This document shows, in pieces, positions 1 through 8,628 of a stretch of DNA of 64,000 nt. A model generated the notes under the pieces. That model was not told where the DNA came from and searched no databases. It saw only the letters and a list, made by a program, of their open reading frames with translations. Position 1 is the first letter of the stretch, and each line of letters begins with the position of its first letter. Source of the DNA: CAYSSJ01 sp964433675 (lineage in GTDB: Bacteria > Cloacimonadota > Cloacimonadia > Cloacimonadales > TCS61); the NCBI GenBank assembly GCA_964433675.1, contig CAYSSJ010000010.1, positions 25,855 through 89,854 of the forward strand, read 5' to 3'. A program made the translations under genes and the position numbers.

Positions 1-2181
1 CCACTTTCTATGTTCATCACATTCATCGAATCCGACAAAACCGAAATATTCGTGATCAATATACATTGGTATGATCAAAATAGATTTTACTCTTTGAGGT
101 TTGAGAATCTTTACCAGGTCACGGGGAAGCTCTTTATCCACATCTGTGGCAATTATCATACCTTCAGAATTAATTAACTTTGCACCTGAGGGCATTATAT
201 CGAAAGTGACATTCTGCATTCTTTGTTTTTGAGACCGGATACCTCGCTTATACCATTCGTAGGTATTGCTGCATTTGCTGTGATCCTCGTTATCTTCAAA
301 GATATAAACTCTACTTACATCAAAATGTTTCCCCATCAATTTTAGAATATGATTCATCCTATCGCTAAAATAACTATGTTTGTTTAGCATAGTCGAAATA
401 TTGGTGAGCAATTCTTGCCTCTTTAGATGTTTTTGTATATTGAGTTCATGTTTCTTTCTATCATCTATATCCCTACATCCGAGTAAGAACCCGACGACCT
501 CATCATCATCAGACAAGATGACATTACCGGTAGCCTCTACCCAGATATGATGACCTTTGATATGACGATAGCGAAATTCCGCTTTGTCCATGCATTTTTC
601 TTGAATTGCAAAGTTTATCTTCTCCAAAAGGGAGGGGATATCATCCGGGTGTACGAAATCAAGGATGGATTTGCCTAGCAATGAACGGGGTGTGTAGCCA
701 AACAGATGTTTCACCGAGGGAGTGGTGTACTCACAGTTCAACTTGTCGTTTGTCAAAGTGACTACATCACTAATAGTGTTTGTTACCTGACTTAGCCGTT
801 TATCCCTTTCGATCACCTTCTTTTCTGCTTCTATTCGTAGCAATATGGTGCCGACCAAGTTTGCAAATAGTTTCACTTCATCGGTGAATTCCACTACTTT
901 CTCACTGGAAGGTACGATGACGAAACTGCCCAAAAGGCGATCTTCTTTACTGATGGCTACTAAATAGACTTGGTCAATTTTATATTGTTCAGACAATTTT
1001 TGTATCTGTTCTTTACTGAAATGATCCGGTGCCACATCTTTGAAAGGAGCACAAATATATTTGGATTTGAGTAAATTCGCAGCCAGTTGTTTATTGATTT
1101 TCCACCTTTTACCAAGTAGTTTGATATCAACCGCTTCTTCGAATATTGCTAGAGCTTTTTTATCACCGGCTACACCTTTGGTTTTGCAATATCTTTCCTC
1201 CGGTTCATAAATATCCAAACAGACAAATTTGGCATCGGTAAGCCGGAGTAGATCACGACAGAACAGCTCATAGTCGGCTTCTGCAAAAGGGAAATCAAAG
1301 TAGTTTAGTGAAGCTCGGGAGAGGTGTTTGATCTTTGATTCATAGCTTTTTCTGGCTGTGATGTCATAACATATCCCCACATTGGCAATTGGATCTCCGA
1401 ACTCATCCTTTATCAATGAAGTAGAGAGATATATCGGGAGTTTCGTCCCATCTTTTCTCATATTGATTATCTCACCTTGCCAGCCACCCTCTCGAGTTTT
1501 TTCGGATATTTCTGCGTCTTTCTGCTCATCAAAATCAGGGGGGCGTAAGAGTGCAATTGATTTGCCGATCAGTTCATCCTGCTGATAACCGAAGGTATCA
1601 CAAAATGCCTGATTAACATAGATGATAGTATCTTCCATATCAGTGATACTAACGCAATCGTTTGCATGTTGGATAGCACCACTCATCATCCTCATTAGAT
1701 CAGCGTTGCTTTTTTGCTCGCTGATATCTTCCAGCATGCCGATATAGTAACGTTTGGAAATAAAACGTGGATTGATAGTGGAAACCGTTAGCTTGCCCCA
1801 CATTATCGATCCATCTTTTCGGTAGTATCTTTTCTCCATTTGATAGTGGTCTGACTTACCCTCTTTTATCTTTCCCATTTTTTCTATATCTTTAGCGAGA
1901 TCTTCGGGATGAGAAACATCCTTTACAGTGAGCTTCTTAAGCTCCTTTTTATCATAACCGAGCATATCACAGAGGGAGCTATTCACATCCACAAATTTGC
2001 CATCATTGTCTATGAGGGCAATACCGACGATTGCCTGAGCAAATGCGGAGCAATAGCGATGGATCATCTCCTCTTGTTTTTGCATATAAGATTTCAAATT
2101 TTCGATCTCTTTTTCCAAATCAACACCATCATCTAATGAATCTAAACCGTTCTGTTTCTGCCTCATTTTTTCTTTTCCCAT
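1..2181 (-). CDS. PAS/GAF multidomain sensor protein, 3' part beyond window
   Basis: Translating the minus strand from the ATG at 2181 gives 727 codons without a stop, running off the left edge. The start follows GAGG about 10 nt upstream. After a short coiled N-terminus there is a PAS domain (about residues 40-160, ending in an EDISEQK-type PAC tail). A second PAS follows (about 165-285, with IGKSIALLRPP), then a GAF domain (about 290-450), a third PAS (about 465-590, with RYRHIKGHHIWVEATG) and the beginning of another GAF (about 600 on, with FVGFDE). This is a cytoplasmic ligand or redox sensor with no membrane segment. The missing C-terminus probably carries a histidine kinase or a GGDEF/SpoIIE-type output, which cannot be decided here. 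It is transcribed in the same direction as the upstream TonB operon, across a 117-bp gap. Confidence 0.85.
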   Translation of the reverse strand, partial: MGKEKMRQKQNGLDSLDDGVDLEKEIENLKSYMQKQEEMIHRYCSAFAQAIVGIALIDNDGKFVDVNSSLCDMLGYDKKELKKLTVKDVSHPEDLAKDIEKMGKIKEGKSDHYQMEKRYYRKDGSIMWGKLTVSTINPRFISKRYYIGMLEDISEQKSNADLMRMMSGAIQHANDCVSITDMEDTIIYVNQAFCDTFGYQQDELIGKSIALLRPPDFDEQKDAEISEKTREGGWQGEIINMRKDGTKLPIYLSTSLIKDEFGDPIANVGICYDITARKSYESKIKHLSRASLNYFDFPFAEADYELFCRDLLRLTDAKFVCLDIYEPEERYCKTKGVAGDKKALAIFEEAVDIKLLGKRWKINKQLAANLLKSKYICAPFKDVAPDHFSKEQIQKLSEQYKIDQVYLVAISKEDRLLGSFVIVPSSEKVVEFTDEVKLFANLVGTILLRIEAEKKVIERDKRLSQVTNTISDVVTLTNDKLNCEYTTPSVKHLFGYTPRSLLGKSILDFVHPDDIPSLLEKINFAIQEKCMDKAEFRYRHIKGHHIWVEATGNVILSDDDEVVGFLLGCRDIDDRKKHELNIQKHLKRQELLTNISTMLNKHSYFSDRMNHILKLMGKHFDVSRVYIFEDNEDHSKCSNTYEWYKRGIRSQKQRMQNVTFDIMPSGAKLINSEGMIIATDVDKELPRDLVKILKPQRVKSILIIPMYIDHEYFGFVGFDECDEHRKW

Positions 2182-2298
2182 CTCTTATAACCTCAAAAAA
2201 TTATCACATATTTACAAGTACTGAAAAGAAGAATGCGTAATTTATTGTCAAAGTATTTTTTGTTTAGAAAAATTATTTTCTCAAAACTGCGATAATAA

Positions 2299-4218
2299 TC
2301 AGTGTATCGGAAATTGGATAGATGCACTAACTTCTCTACCTGAGCCAGGGTAACCAAATTCGGGCTCATAATAACTATCCAAAAGGTTATGAATATTGAC
2401 CGATAGCTTGGTATCGGCGATATCAAAAGCGAACCGAATATCGTGAAGCCAGTAGGATGGTAGACTATGAGAGATGTCGTCTCTGTCCAAACTTATACGT
2501 TTACCGATCCAAAGCGAAGTATGCATGAGCTTGATATTCTCGGTTAACTTTACTTGATGTGAGAGCTTGATCTTGTTTTCAGGTTGGTCAAGTAAAGGAA
2601 GCGAGCTTTTCTGTTTGTCAGCTTTCAGCAAAGTCCATTCATAATCATGAGTGAAGTCGTTTATCAAATTGAATCTTAGGAAAAACTCCACTCCCTGAGT
2701 CGTCATTTGAGCAACATTTTCATACATGAGTGCGTTTCTTCGGATCATATCGGATATATGATTATAGTACAAAACCGTGCCAATCATTCCACTTACATTT
2801 GGGCTTGCTATTGGGTGTTTTAGCATGATTTCATATTTTTGAGCTTGCTCCGGTTTCAGATCTGCGTTTCCTGAAGAATGACTGAATAATTGGTGCATAG
2901 TAGGGAACTGATGTGAACGAGAAAATGCTGCTGAAATGATCATTCCTGCCGGATTGGAAAACAGTCCGATTTGCGGTTCATAATAATAGTGAGCCGAATT
3001 GAGATCGGAATGGGTATAGGATATGAGGGAATTGCCGAAAGTGAGAGAAAGAAGTTCACTATAAAGATCAGTTTCGCATTGTTGATAAAACGAGATTAGC
3101 GTCTGAGAGTTGCCAATCCAATTAGTTTCGTATCCGGGACCGCCTTTGCGGTTGTAGGTTTTATATTCAGCTCTCAAACCGATATCACTCCGCCATTTTT
3201 CTCCCCCAATATATTCTGAGTTCAGATGTGTTCCCAAAGTCCGGTTCTCTATCAGAGACCGCCAGGCTTCGTTTTGATAGCTTTCGTCTGAGTAAGCTAT
3301 GTAGGTATCTTCATAAAAATCATGGAAAAGATTGGAAACTAACTTGAGCCGATCGGAGAGATAGAATTCTCCCAGAAGCGAATTATGATATCGTTCCCAA
3401 TCCACAATTTTGCTATAGCGATCGTCTGCATGTGGGTAGATAGAGGGGGGATTACCCTTTTCAGGCATATATGAATAGCCGCTATTAAGCTGAAGAGAGT
3501 GCATCCGGAAGAGTTCAGTTCTCAGTCTTAGTGATATATCATATCGCTCGCGGGCTGAATTAGTCCGCTTGCTGCCGGGCTCAATCTCTGAGTTATCGTC
3601 GTATAATTTCAGCTTACGTGGCAGATAGTATCCATCGGTAATATAGTGCGTTACGGAGAGAAGAGTATGCAATTTATTGAATCTATGAGACCATGCCAAT
3701 CTGTTATTGTATGTATTCGGATAGGTAAAGCTGGAATTGAGTTTGAGGCTATTCTTAGCCGTTTGAGGTTCGGTGATGATATTGATTGCTCCACCCATAG
3801 TATTGAAACCGAAAAGAGACGAGACCGGTCCTTTAATCACGTTGATGCGTGAAATATTGGCAAGTGGTAAAAGATGAAGATCCAAGTTGCCGAAATAGCC
3901 ATCCGTTATCGGGCGTCCATCTATAAAGAATTTTATATGATGTTTTTCGAAGCCTCTCATGCGGATATTGGATTCACCTTTGCCACCGACAGATAGAAAG
4001 AGACCACTCATATCACTGATGGCATCGGCGATGGTAATATCTCTCTGGATATCGTCTGTATCATAATATTTTGTATCTATAGCTCCGATAGTTTGCCGGG
4101 GTGATTCGGCGATTACTGTTATGCCGTCTATTTTGAAAAGCTTGCGAACTTCGAGTGAATCTACAGCGTATATATTAGTGACAATCAAAATATAAAGGAG
4201 CAATAGTATCGATCTCAT
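2299..4218 (-). CDS. TonB-dependent outer-membrane receptor (BtuB/FepA-like)
   Basis: A 639-aa outer-membrane gated channel for TonB-driven uptake of a scarce ligand. A Sec signal peptide (about residues 1-18) precedes a plug domain (about 40-150) with the typical pattern of a TonB-box-like segment, IRMRGF, FFIDGRPI and INVIKGPVSSLFG. A beta-barrel rich in aromatic and polar alternation fills the remainder and ends in a short hydrophobic strand. Its size matches BtuB-type receptors. The ATG overlaps the upstream ATPase gene by 4 nt, so it is the last gene of the ECF-like operon starting at 9395. That pairing suggests the receptor brings the same substrate across the outer membrane that the ECF module moves across the inner one. 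The substrate (cobalamin, thiamine, a metal chelate or another cofactor) cannot be read from sequence. Confidence 0.9.
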   Translation of the reverse strand: MRSILLLLYILIVTNIYAVDSLEVRKLFKIDGITVIAESPRQTIGAIDTKYYDTDDIQRDITIADAISDMSGLFLSVGGKGESNIRMRGFEKHHIKFFIDGRPITDGYFGNLDLHLLPLANISRINVIKGPVSSLFGFNTMGGAINIITEPQTAKNSLKLNSSFTYPNTYNNRLAWSHRFNKLHTLLSVTHYITDGYYLPRKLKLYDDNSEIEPGSKRTNSARERYDISLRLRTELFRMHSLQLNSGYSYMPEKGNPPSIYPHADDRYSKIVDWERYHNSLLGEFYLSDRLKLVSNLFHDFYEDTYIAYSDESYQNEAWRSLIENRTLGTHLNSEYIGGEKWRSDIGLRAEYKTYNRKGGPGYETNWIGNSQTLISFYQQCETDLYSELLSLTFGNSLISYTHSDLNSAHYYYEPQIGLFSNPAGMIISAAFSRSHQFPTMHQLFSHSSGNADLKPEQAQKYEIMLKHPIASPNVSGMIGTVLYYNHISDMIRRNALMYENVAQMTTQGVEFFLRFNLINDFTHDYEWTLLKADKQKSSLPLLDQPENKIKLSHQVKLTENIKLMHTSLWIGKRISLDRDDISHSLPSYWLHDIRFAFDIADTKLSVNIHNLLDSYYEPEFGYPGSGREVSASIQFPIH

Positions 4219-4865
4219 GAGATTTTTTTATTCTCTATCTTGCAGATCCTATCTGCAACAGGGAGGAAGCGCTCGTTTCTATGTGTCATTATCAAAGTGC
4301 CAAATCCACTTTCTTTACGCTTTTGAATGATTTTTATCAGTATGGAGATATTGTCATCATCCAGAGCTGCGGACGGTTCATCCAAGACCCAGAATTTTTG
4401 TTCGAACATAGCCAAAGCTGCCAAACCGATCCTCTTCATCTGACCGGTACTCAGCTCCCAGCATGGTTTATCCTTTAGATCTTCTATCTGAAATCTTGCT
4501 AATGCCTTCTGACGCTGCAACTCATCTGTTTCGTTTGAAATAAATCGATGCTGCCAGATAGAAAGATCCTCATCAGCTGTAGCAGCGACGACATTAGTCT
4601 CGGGTTCTTGTTTTAGATAAAGCAAGTAATTGCTCAGCTCTGGGACTTGAAGCAAAGACAGGTTTTTACCATAGAGGGATATCCTTCCCTCATATTTTTT
4701 TTCTAAGCCGGCAAGTATTCGACAGAGAGTAGTTTTACCGGCTCCGTTACCACCATGGATCAGGGTTACTTCGCTTGCGCGGATGGCAAGAGATACATTG
4801 TCGAAAATTACACTATCGTAAGAGATAGAAAGATTGGTAAGCGAGAAGATGATATCGTTTTTCAT
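4215..4865 (-). CDS. ABC transporter ATPase (ECF-type A component)
   Basis: A 216-aa nucleotide-binding subunit. Walker A is GGNGAGKTT (about residue 38), the signature is LSTGQ, Walker B is FWVLDEPS followed by a D-loop SAALD, and the H-loop is IMTHR. The length and the compact N-terminus fit EcfA-type ATPases, which drive energy-coupling-factor vitamin or metal transporters. It overlaps the upstream ATPase (4862-5497) and the downstream receptor by 4 nt each, implying translational coupling. Together the two ATPases would form the heterodimer seen in EcfA1/EcfA2, or the split equivalent of the double ATPase YkoD. That they act with the S component at 8089-8628 is inferred from the operon. 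A dedicated transmembrane T subunit is not encoded in the operon. Confidence 0.88.
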   Translation of the reverse strand: MKNDIIFSLTNLSISYDSVIFDNVSLAIRASEVTLIHGGNGAGKTTLCRILAGLEKKYEGRISLYGKNLSLLQVPELSNYLLYLKQEPETNVVAATADEDLSIWQHRFISNETDELQRQKALARFQIEDLKDKPCWELSTGQMKRIGLAALAMFEQKFWVLDEPSAALDDDNISILIKIIQKRKESGFGTLIMTHRNERFLPVADRICKIENKKIS

Positions 4866-5497
4866 AGATCTATCACCTTGTGAGCAACAGATTGAAAATG
4901 CTCTTCATGATCAGTTATTAGCACGGTTTTACCTTCTTTAGCCAAATTTTTGATGATAGATTCGATCAGGGTCAGATATTGATCCGAAAGTCCAGCGCTC
5001 GGCTCATCCAATAGATATACTTCCGGAGATAAAGTCAATAGAGCAGCTAAATTAACCAGTTTTTTCTGTCCGTAAGAAAGATTGGCAGTCTCTTGGTAGC
5101 GGATATCATGCAGTGCGAGATCAGTGATAACCTTATCAATCCTGTTTTTTATCTCGATAGGCGGCAGGTTCAGATTTTCCGGTGCAAAAGCGAGTTCATG
5201 CTCCACTATGGGGAAGAAGAGAATAGGATTTTGCATCAGCATACTGATATGGGGAGCAGTCTGGGGAAGAGTCCAACCTCCGATATCCGAATCTTCGAAG
5301 TAAACTTGTCCATCAAGCTCACCTTTGATCATTTTGGGGATCACTCCACAAATAATGTTCAGTAGCGTAGTTTTGCCACATCCGCTCTTACCGCGGATCA
5401 AGATGATTTCACCACTTGCCGCTTCAAAATCGAAGGATTCGAATAGCCAAATTTGGCTTTGATGATAACGAAATGAAACATTGTCTAATCGGATCAT
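4862..5497 (-). CDS. ABC transporter ATPase (ECF-type A component)
   Basis: A 211-aa nucleotide-binding subunit. Walker A is RGKSGCGKTT, the signature is LSYGQKK, Walker B is VYLLDEPSAGLSD, and the H-loop is TDHEEH. The text near residue 80 (ISMLMQNP) has the Q-loop followed by an NP pair typical of ECF and cobalt-type ATPases. It is the first of two consecutive ATPases and overlaps both neighbours by 4 nt. The protein would hydrolyse ATP on the cytoplasmic face to power uptake through the membrane module of the same operon. Divergence from its downstream partner (different Walker A context and length) argues for a heterodimer rather than a recent duplication. Confidence 0.88.
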   Translation of the reverse strand: MIRLDNVSFRYHQSQIWLFESFDFEAASGEIILIRGKSGCGKTTLLNIICGVIPKMIKGELDGQVYFEDSDIGGWTLPQTAPHISMLMQNPILFFPIVEHELAFAPENLNLPPIEIKNRIDKVITDLALHDIRYQETANLSYGQKKLVNLAALLTLSPEVYLLDEPSAGLSDQYLTLIESIIKNLAKEGKTVLITDHEEHFQSVAHKVIDL

Positions 5498-5916
5498 TGC
5501 ATTTCTATTTTATGAACATTTTTCAGCCAACGTTGGGCAAATGTATCCGGCGGGATAATAAGGCGAAAAGTGCTGCTTCTATCATCTAGTTCCAGATACA
5601 GATCCTTCATCTCATTTCTTTTGACGGTGAGTCTCATCCCATCGATCGAGCTCACCGATATCTGCTCTATTTCTTTGGTGGCAATTTCGAGATAATCCAA
5701 TATCTCTGTAAGCTTATATGCCTGATGAGTACTACCTCGTTCGGTATGGATAGGATGTTCTGCAAGTGCAGAGATGTCATCCGATGATAGTTTATATTCC
5801 TCTTGTTGATAGATGACAGCCAGCTCACCTTCAACGCTGATAGAGTTTTGAAAGATCAGGACCAAAATGGCAAGCATTAGCACTAACACGAACAGTAAAA
5901 GCCGAACTTTTTTCAT
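5494..5916 (-). CDS. small membrane-anchored protein with sulfite-oxidase-like fold, cofactor-free
   Basis: I place the start at 5916: its ATG overlaps the upstream stop (ATGA), a GGGG lies 9 nt before it, and it gives a clean N-terminal anchor (MKKVRLLLFVL). The alternative ATG at 5931 adds five residues. The protein is 140 aa: one hydrophobic anchor (about 4-24), then an extracytoplasmic domain. The pattern of its second half resembles the small cofactor-less members of the oxidoreductase molybdopterin-binding fold (pfam00174-like). It has a predicted strand/helix stretch YKLTEILDYL, then SSIDGMRLTVKRNEM, then FRLIIPPDTFAQRWLKNV near the C-terminus. The cysteine that ligates Mo in true sulfite oxidases is absent, so an enzymatic role is unlikely. 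Operon position suggests a substrate-binding role. The fold assignment is by eye only. Confidence 0.6.
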   Translation of the reverse strand: MKKVRLLLFVLVLMLAILVLIFQNSISVEGELAVIYQQEEYKLSSDDISALAEHPIHTERGSTHQAYKLTEILDYLEIATKEIEQISVSSIDGMRLTVKRNEMKDLYLELDDRSSTFRLIIPPDTFAQRWLKNVHKIEMQ

Positions 5917-7163
5917 TTTATCATACCCCATATTCCGATAATATCTTCATCTATCGCTCTGAAGTGTGTGCCTTTACCATCTTTGTCGTGCATACCATGG
6001 TCGGATACGAAGAGCACATCTCCGTTCCAGAGCTTAACCAGTTCCTCTATATATGACGTTACCAGTTTCGTTTGTTCCAACCGTTCGATGCTATAAGCAC
6101 CATGATCATGTCCGGCTTCATCTATGGAGACAAAATGGACAAAAATCAGGTCATACTTGTCGGAATGGATCCTTTCTGCCGCCTGCCGGAATATAGCATA
6201 GTCGTTATATCTGAGTGTATCAATGGCAGATACAAACTCGATCTCTTTAGCAAAAAGCCGGATTGCGCCGCCGAGGAAAACCGAATTTTCAAAAGTGGTA
6301 AAGTTGAAGAGTTCCCGAGCTTCATTCCTATTTTGCAGTCTGTCACCACTGCCCAATGCCCAAATATTGTATCTAGATTTGGGAGGATAAGCTGATCTGA
6401 GTGGTTGAACATCCAAATCGTGAAGATAATTTTTCTCTCCCAAAGCTGCCAGATGTTGATGATATATATGGCCATAACTATCAATGATGATAACCAGCAG
6501 GGGACTGGGGTAAGTATCTATCGTATTGTGCAAAGAGAATATGTCTTGTTGCGGAGGATTTTGCCAGATGGCTATGAGGGTGTCTGCTTCGAGTTTGAAA
6601 TGATTGGACTGTAAAGAAAAAGCATGGGAGAAATCAGTTCTATCATACCAAATATACTTACCATCGTTGGTGAGAGTCAAGATAGAATCTTCAAGAGCAG
6701 GCAAACGAAATGGGGAGGAGGATTCATATTTAGAGGCGTAATTTCCATATCTGCTACTAGCACCAAGCAGGCGAAATTCTGCTAGGCGGGCACTAAAGGG
6801 AGTGTATATCTCGCTAGATTGATTGCCCTGTAAAACAGAGAGTGAGTAAGATGGAGCGGGACTGTATAAGGAGATCTCACTGATATTCTTCAGATTACAA
6901 AAAGCCGGTAATGAATCACTCTGAGCATGGAATTCCCCATCAGATTTGTATAGATACAGATAGGGATATGAACTAGCCGGCAGATAGGCAGCAGTACCAT
7001 CTGCCGCTATCAAAAATGCAGCTTCGGAGCGGTATGAGGTCAAGATGCTGTCCAACCTGCCTTCGGATGAAATAGTCGCAGGATTGGCTATATTGCCCGA
7101 AAGTTCAATCTCAGCAGTACTGCAACCATAGAGCAAGAAAGCTAAAAGAAGTATCTTTATCAT
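5913..7163 (-). CDS. lipoprotein of the alkaline phosphatase superfamily (type I phosphodiesterase/nucleotide pyrophosphatase-like)
   Basis: A 416-aa protein. Its N-terminus (MIKILLLAFLLYGCST) is a lipoprotein signal with the lipobox cysteine at residue 14. Residues about 40-200 form a beta-rich domain that also has a DGTAAYLP stretch reminiscent of its operon neighbours. The C-terminal half carries an alkaline-phosphatase-type metal site: VIIIDSYG, a likely nucleophile serine in PKSRYN, SIDEAGHDHG, VSDHGMH and a final GTHF histidine. Family members hydrolyse phosphodiester or pyrophosphate bonds. In this transport operon it could cleave a nucleotide tail from an imported cofactor outside the inner membrane. 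That role is an inference. It overlaps both neighbours by 4 nt. Whether it faces the periplasm or the surface is unknown. Confidence 0.75.
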   Translation of the reverse strand: MIKILLLAFLLYGCSTAEIELSGNIANPATISSEGRLDSILTSYRSEAAFLIAADGTAAYLPASSYPYLYLYKSDGEFHAQSDSLPAFCNLKNISEISLYSPAPSYSLSVLQGNQSSEIYTPFSARLAEFRLLGASSRYGNYASKYESSSPFRLPALEDSILTLTNDGKYIWYDRTDFSHAFSLQSNHFKLEADTLIAIWQNPPQQDIFSLHNTIDTYPSPLLVIIIDSYGHIYHQHLAALGEKNYLHDLDVQPLRSAYPPKSRYNIWALGSGDRLQNRNEARELFNFTTFENSVFLGGAIRLFAKEIEFVSAIDTLRYNDYAIFRQAAERIHSDKYDLIFVHFVSIDEAGHDHGAYSIERLEQTKLVTSYIEELVKLWNGDVLFVSDHGMHDKDGKGTHFRAIDEDIIGIWGMIK

Positions 7164-8092
7164 TTTATTATCCGTATTTTCTTAAGTTCGTTTAGGTTCA
7201 ACCAGTCATTCGCTTTATCCAAAAGTTTGCCGCTATTTGTAAATGCTTCTGTTTTAGTATCATGAAAGTCCAGTCCGGTTATTTGGGAAAAATGCTCATA
7301 AGAAGAGAATGCATTTGGGAAGAAGTAGGCTATCCCATGCGCTTTGTTTTGAAAATAAGCGATATTTTTGATCCACATCCCAGCAGGCATATCAGGACTT
7401 ATGAGATCGTAACTGCCATCTTCATGCGGGATAACGAGAGCATTTTTCAGATAACTCTGATAATCCAATCTCCGCTCCAACCCATCGCTGCCTTTCAAAA
7501 TATATTCGCCGGATGTGTAGGGAAGATAGTCGATGATCAACCGTCTGAACAGATACGCTTTTTGCCGTGAGTATGACAGTGGATGAATGATAAGTGGTAA
7601 ACTTTTTAGGATATTCTCAGCTGAGAACAGAATGTTAGGATCCATCAGCATGGTATCTTCCACTACATCGATATAGCTAAGCTCTGCTATCCAATACATC
7701 TCTCTGAGGGTGGGGATGACAAGCCGAAAAGAAGCGAGATCCTGATTATCCTTTCTGAGAGCGAGCAGGCAAGTGTGGGAATTTACTTCTTGGCGTGACA
7801 ATCTAACCTGATAACCATCATCAGCAGTAAAGATGATCTCGTCGTAAGCAGCGATCGTATGCGCTTCTAATAAATGTTCCAGAAATATTCCTACCCACAG
7901 TTCAGTTTTTTCTTTACCATCCAAGATGCGTGAGGTTTGCACAGTCGTGAGCATCTCATCTGTAAAATCTTCTGCTATGATGTCTATACTTCCCGATTGA
8001 TGATGCAGAACAAGAGCTTGGCTATGAGCGATAGATGCGCTCAAAAAGATAAGAATAATGATAAATCCGAAATGTTTCGTCTCCATCTTCAT
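7160..8092 (-). CDS. secreted two-domain protein with repeated sulfite-oxidase-like fold
   Basis: A 310-aa protein with a Sec signal peptide ending near residue 24 (SIAHSQ). Residues about 28-145 and about 160-270 look like two copies of the domain also found in the 5494-5916 protein. The first ends in FRLVIPTLREMYWIAELSYIDV, preceded by FTADDGYQVRLSRQEV. The second has YILKGSDGLERRLDYQSYL followed by MPAGMWIKNIAYF. No cysteine or cofactor ligand is conserved, so a binding rather than redox role is more likely. It lies directly after the ECF S component with a 4-nt overlap. I do not recognise a named family. The domain duplication is my reading of spacing and motif order and should be tested by a structure model. 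Confidence 0.55.
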   Translation of the reverse strand: MKMETKHFGFIIILIFLSASIAHSQALVLHHQSGSIDIIAEDFTDEMLTTVQTSRILDGKEKTELWVGIFLEHLLEAHTIAAYDEIIFTADDGYQVRLSRQEVNSHTCLLALRKDNQDLASFRLVIPTLREMYWIAELSYIDVVEDTMLMDPNILFSAENILKSLPLIIHPLSYSRQKAYLFRRLIIDYLPYTSGEYILKGSDGLERRLDYQSYLKNALVIPHEDGSYDLISPDMPAGMWIKNIAYFQNKAHGIAYFFPNAFSSYEHFSQITGLDFHDTKTEAFTNSGKLLDKANDWLNLNELKKIRIIK

Positions 8093-8628
8093 ACCAGATT
8101 ATATGCCCTCAGTTTATTAAATAGTGAATGAACAATAATGCCACCGATAATTCCCGAAATTGCTGCCGTGGTTAGTGAGATGAGCAACGGAAGCCAAGCA
8201 AGGCGCATAACGATTACGGTGACTACTGTCGCACCGGTGATGTTTGCCATCATACACATTATGGTGTGAGAGAACACACTATTATGATAGCGGCTGATGA
8301 AAGCGACCAGATCTACTATGACACCCGGTAGAGTATAGCTGAGTAGTGAAACGATGCCATGACTGCCAAAGTAACCGAGCGAGATCATCACGATCGCCTG
8401 AGTAAGCCCCACCAGAGTGCCAACTCCCGGTTTTCGCAAGATCGCTATCGCCAGCACGATCCACATCATATATAGTCCGCCGGCAAGTGAACCGCCCGGG
8501 ATCATCAACGGGGAGGATACCAGATGGATCAGTGGCGTGACGATCGGTTTGATCGCCAATCCGAGCGCACTCAAGATGGCGATCATCAACAGATCATAAG
8601 AAGAGAAGCGCTTCAACCAGCTCATCAA
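8089..8628 (-). CDS. ECF transporter S component, YkoE-like
   Basis: A 179-aa integral membrane protein with about five to six hydrophobic segments. The core GGSLAGGLYMMWIVLA, followed by ILRKPGVGTLVGLTQAIV and then a glycine-rich GYFGSHG loop, matches the YkoE family (pfam09819-like). YkoE is the substrate-binding S component of the thiamine-related YkoEDC ECF transporter in Bacillus; relatives were earlier annotated as cobalt permeases. It would bind the substrate in the inner membrane and work with the two ATPases at 4215-5497. Its ATG overlaps the preceding lipoprotein stop by 4 nt, and its stop overlaps the next start by 4 nt. A YkoC-like T subunit is missing from the operon. No thiamine (TPP) riboswitch is visible upstream, so the substrate may differ from that of YkoE. 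Confidence 0.75.
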   Translation of the reverse strand: MMSWLKRFSSYDLLMIAILSALGLAIKPIVTPLIHLVSSPLMIPGGSLAGGLYMMWIVLAIAILRKPGVGTLVGLTQAIVMISLGYFGSHGIVSLLSYTLPGVIVDLVAFISRYHNSVFSHTIMCMMANITGATVVTVIVMRLAWLPLLISLTTAAISGIIGGIIVHSLFNKLRAYNLV

